From the NCBI GenBank assembly GCA_017451975.1, contig JAFTNI010000180.1, positions 1 through 12,835 of the forward strand: a stretch of 12,835 nt of DNA, read 5' to 3'. Each line of letters starts with the position of its first letter. The stretch's first letter is position 1. The notes below the pieces were generated by a model that searched no databases, was not told where the DNA came from, and saw nothing but the letters and a program-made list of their open reading frames with translations. Of this stretch, positions 11,474 through 12,835 are shown one piece after another. The position numbers were made by a program, and so were the translations under genes. The stretch is from Clostridia bacterium. GTDB taxonomy: Bacteria > Bacillota > Clostridia > Oscillospirales > CAG-272.

Positions 11474-12697
11474 TTAAAAATCGATGGAATACACGGTATT
11501 TACTTTTTCAAATCCCAAATCAAATGCATCAAATTCTCCGTGTCTCTTTGCGTATTCACCAAATTGAGCATCTTCAAAAGGAATGTACCCTTTCTCCATA
11601 GCTGCATTGGTAGCTGTAAGATAAAGATACTTGATTGCATCTTTAGGAGTATCGGGTAAATTAGGTGTATGAACACAGTTATTCAAGCAAAAGCCGTGTG
11701 TGCTCTGTAACCCATCATAGGATATAGAAAGCAGCTTTTTGCCACCAAAAACACCAAACGGTTGCGAAAGAGGTCTTTGTTCAAGTGGCTTTTTCAGCAA
11801 GTTTTTAAGCCCGAATCCTCCCGATTTTTTAAATGTTTCATCGGGGTATCCTGCAATAAATTCGTCAACTGCTTCCAAATCTTGAGTCTGCAACACATGA
11901 ATATCATATTTTTGTGCTTCTTTAGGCAGAACAAACGGCTCTCCGAAATACATGGTTTCATTTCTTTCTTCTATACTTTTGCATTTAATTCCCTCAAGTA
12001 CAGATTTCACATCTTCAAAGGGCACATCCTTATGGAATATAAAATCTATATGTCCCGGCTTAAGAGGTAAGAGCTTATCAATATAATTTCGAAGATTGGC
12101 CAAATCGTCAAGAACAAGTGTTAAATATGGATTTTTGAAAAAATTATCGATTGTAACAAAGCCATCTTCAAAAGAGTCTTTGTCCGAAACAATTTTTGAT
12201 CCATTAATTGCAATAGTAACTGCCGTATACCCGTGACGCTTTGCGTCTTTTTCCAAAAGCCAATCGATAACCTCATCGGCATCTTTTTCAAAGAAGTCGG
12301 GAAGAACATGACGAAATTCAGCAACAGCGGTAGCATTCAGTTCGTTGTCAGCCCAAACAAGCGGCTGCGCTTTCATTTTTTCACGATATTCACAGGGCGG
12401 TTTTCCGTATTGTTCTTTAAATGCGCGTGTAAATCCTTCGTGGCTTTCATATCCGCATTCTAAGGCGATCGATAAAATGTCACGTTCAGGAGATGTACGA
12501 AGCATGCGTGCAGCACGGTTTAATTTCCTAAATCTTACGTATTCCATAACGTTAAATCCTGTATGGTTACGAAAAATACGATTAAAGTAATCTGTAGAAA
12601 AACCCGCTTTTTTTGCAACGTCGTCAAGAGTGGTTGAGTTAGAACCCAAGTTATTGATATATTTTACAGCATTTTTTATCAAATCTCTATTTTCCAT
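11474..12697 (-). CDS. AraC-family regulator with large C-terminal domain, possibly GNAT-like
   Basis: A 407-residue protein. Residues 5-108 are an AraC/XylS double helix-turn-helix at the N-terminus: TTLDDVAKKAGFSTDYFNRIFRN (22-44), then ISIALECGYESHEGFTRAFKEQYGKPPCEYR with the signature GYESHEGFTRAFK (82-94). The remaining 300 residues are unusual. Residues 125-255 hold two or more alpha/beta segments (YTAVTIAING, PYLTLVLDDLANLRNYI, HIDFIFHKDVP). Residues 265-407 contain FGVFGGKKLLSISYDG, a Cys/His-rich STHGFCLNNCVHTPNLPDTP (332-351), then an Ala-rich helix and EKGYIPFED, an arrangement suggestive of a GNAT acetyltransferase, though I do not see an unambiguous acetyl-CoA loop. It may instead be an effector-binding module. 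The start at 12697 has AAGGAGG (12710-12704) six bases upstream; a longer in-frame start at 12736 lies on the wrong side of that site. The gene is AT-rich and monocistronic. Confidence 0.85.
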   Translation of the reverse strand: MENRDLIKNAVKYINNLGSNSTTLDDVAKKAGFSTDYFNRIFRNHTGFNVMEYVRFRKLNRAARMLRTSPERDILSIALECGYESHEGFTRAFKEQYGKPPCEYREKMKAQPLVWADNELNATAVAEFRHVLPDFFEKDADEVIDWLLEKDAKRHGYTAVTIAINGSKIVSDKDSFEDGFVTIDNFFKNPYLTLVLDDLANLRNYIDKLLPLKPGHIDFIFHKDVPFEDVKSVLEGIKCKSIEERNETMYFGEPFVLPKEAQKYDIHVLQTQDLEAVDEFIAGYPDETFKKSGGFGLKNLLKKPLEQRPLSQPFGVFGGKKLLSISYDGLQSTHGFCLNNCVHTPNLPDTPKDAIKYLYLTATNAAMEKGYIPFEDAQFGEYAKRHGEFDAFDLGFEKVNTVYSIDF

Positions 12698-12726
12698 TTC
12701 ATGCCTCCTTAAATGAATATTTGCGC

Positions 12727-12738
12727 AGGCGGCCACCT
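12727..12738. promoter_or_regulatory. Candidate operator palindrome in the AraC-gene leader
   Basis: AGGCGGCCACCT is a 12-bp palindrome with one mismatched pair, lying about 6-17 bases after the predicted transcription start and before the ribosome binding site. It is the one GC-rich island in an AT-rich leader. A repressor bound here could block transcription. No binding protein is identified. Confidence 0.25.
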
Positions 12739-12750
12739 ACTTACGATAAT

Positions 12751-12779
12751 ATTATATCATACTCATTTTCGTTTGTCTT
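12751..12779 (-). promoter_or_regulatory. Promoter of the AraC-type regulator
   Basis: On the minus strand the -10 is a perfect TATAAT (12756-12751) with a TG extension; 17 bp upstream is AAGACA (12779-12774), matching four of six -35 positions. An AT palindrome (ATAATATTAT, 12746-12755) overlaps the -10. The predicted leader is about 47 nt. Confidence 0.7.
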
Positions 12780-12803
12780 GACGAAAAACGCTGAATTACA
12801 AAA

Positions 12804-12835
12804 TTGGCGCACCTGCTTTATCGCAGGTACGCCAA
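12804..12835 (-). terminator. Hairpin at the window edge, probable terminator
   Basis: TTGGCG (12804-12809) pairs with CGCCAA (12830-12835) and ACCTGC (12811-12816) with GCAGGT (12823-12828), with one mismatched pair between. Read leftward it is followed by TTTTG, so it probably ends a leftward gene lying to the right of the window. The right edge is cut, so a rightward U-tract cannot be judged. Confidence 0.6.

Overview
The window looks like a chromosomal segment of a Bacillota/Clostridia bacterium, probably a gut-type lineage. The grounds are consensus sigma-A promoters (TTGACA, 17 bp, TATAAT), GGAGG-type ribosome binding sites, frequent A/T-flanked hairpin terminators, a PadR-DUF1700-DUF4097 operon, an AbrB protein with a C-terminal four-cysteine ribbon, an RNHCP-type zinc protein, a WG-repeat lipoprotein, and a short inverted-repeat element of a kind common between genes in gut Clostridia. 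I see no rRNA, tRNA, CRISPR array, phage genes or transposase.

Layout, left to right. Positions 109-1977 (+) are a three-gene operon: a PadR repressor, a DUF1700 membrane protein and a membrane-anchored DUF4097 repeat protein. The genes overlap, and a perfect palindrome sits on the -10 box of their promoter. A bidirectional hairpin separates it from a leftward pair (2030-4572, -): recG and an unknown 131-residue protein joined to it by an ATGA overlap. recG and hisS diverge from back-to-back promoters. hisS and aspS (4774-7895, +) form an aminoacyl-tRNA synthetase operon with a leader too short for a T-box. After a compact terminator comes a small RNHCP zinc protein (7942-8271, +).

A 19-bp-stem terminator then separates this block from four single leftward genes, most with a visible promoter and terminator: a WG-repeat lipoprotein whose promoter lies in a 30-bp tandem repeat (8333-10080), an AbrB-type regulator (10155-10474), a membrane-anchored XRE regulator (10545-11090), and an AraC-type regulator with a large C-terminal part that may be acetyltransferase-like (11474-12779). 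The 434 bases between the last two hold no convincing gene. They hold a run of hairpins, including a 120-bp MITE-like element. The window ends in another hairpin.

Housekeeping genes (recG, hisS, aspS) fill the middle, and regulatory or envelope genes flank them. The right-hand lipoprotein and AraC genes look clearly more AT-rich than recG, hisS and aspS. I did not find a clearly new multi-gene system. The best leads are the autoregulated PadR/DUF1700/DUF4097 envelope operon, the AraC fusion protein, the repeat-built lipoprotein promoter, the recG-linked unknown protein, and the hairpin-rich noncoding stretch.
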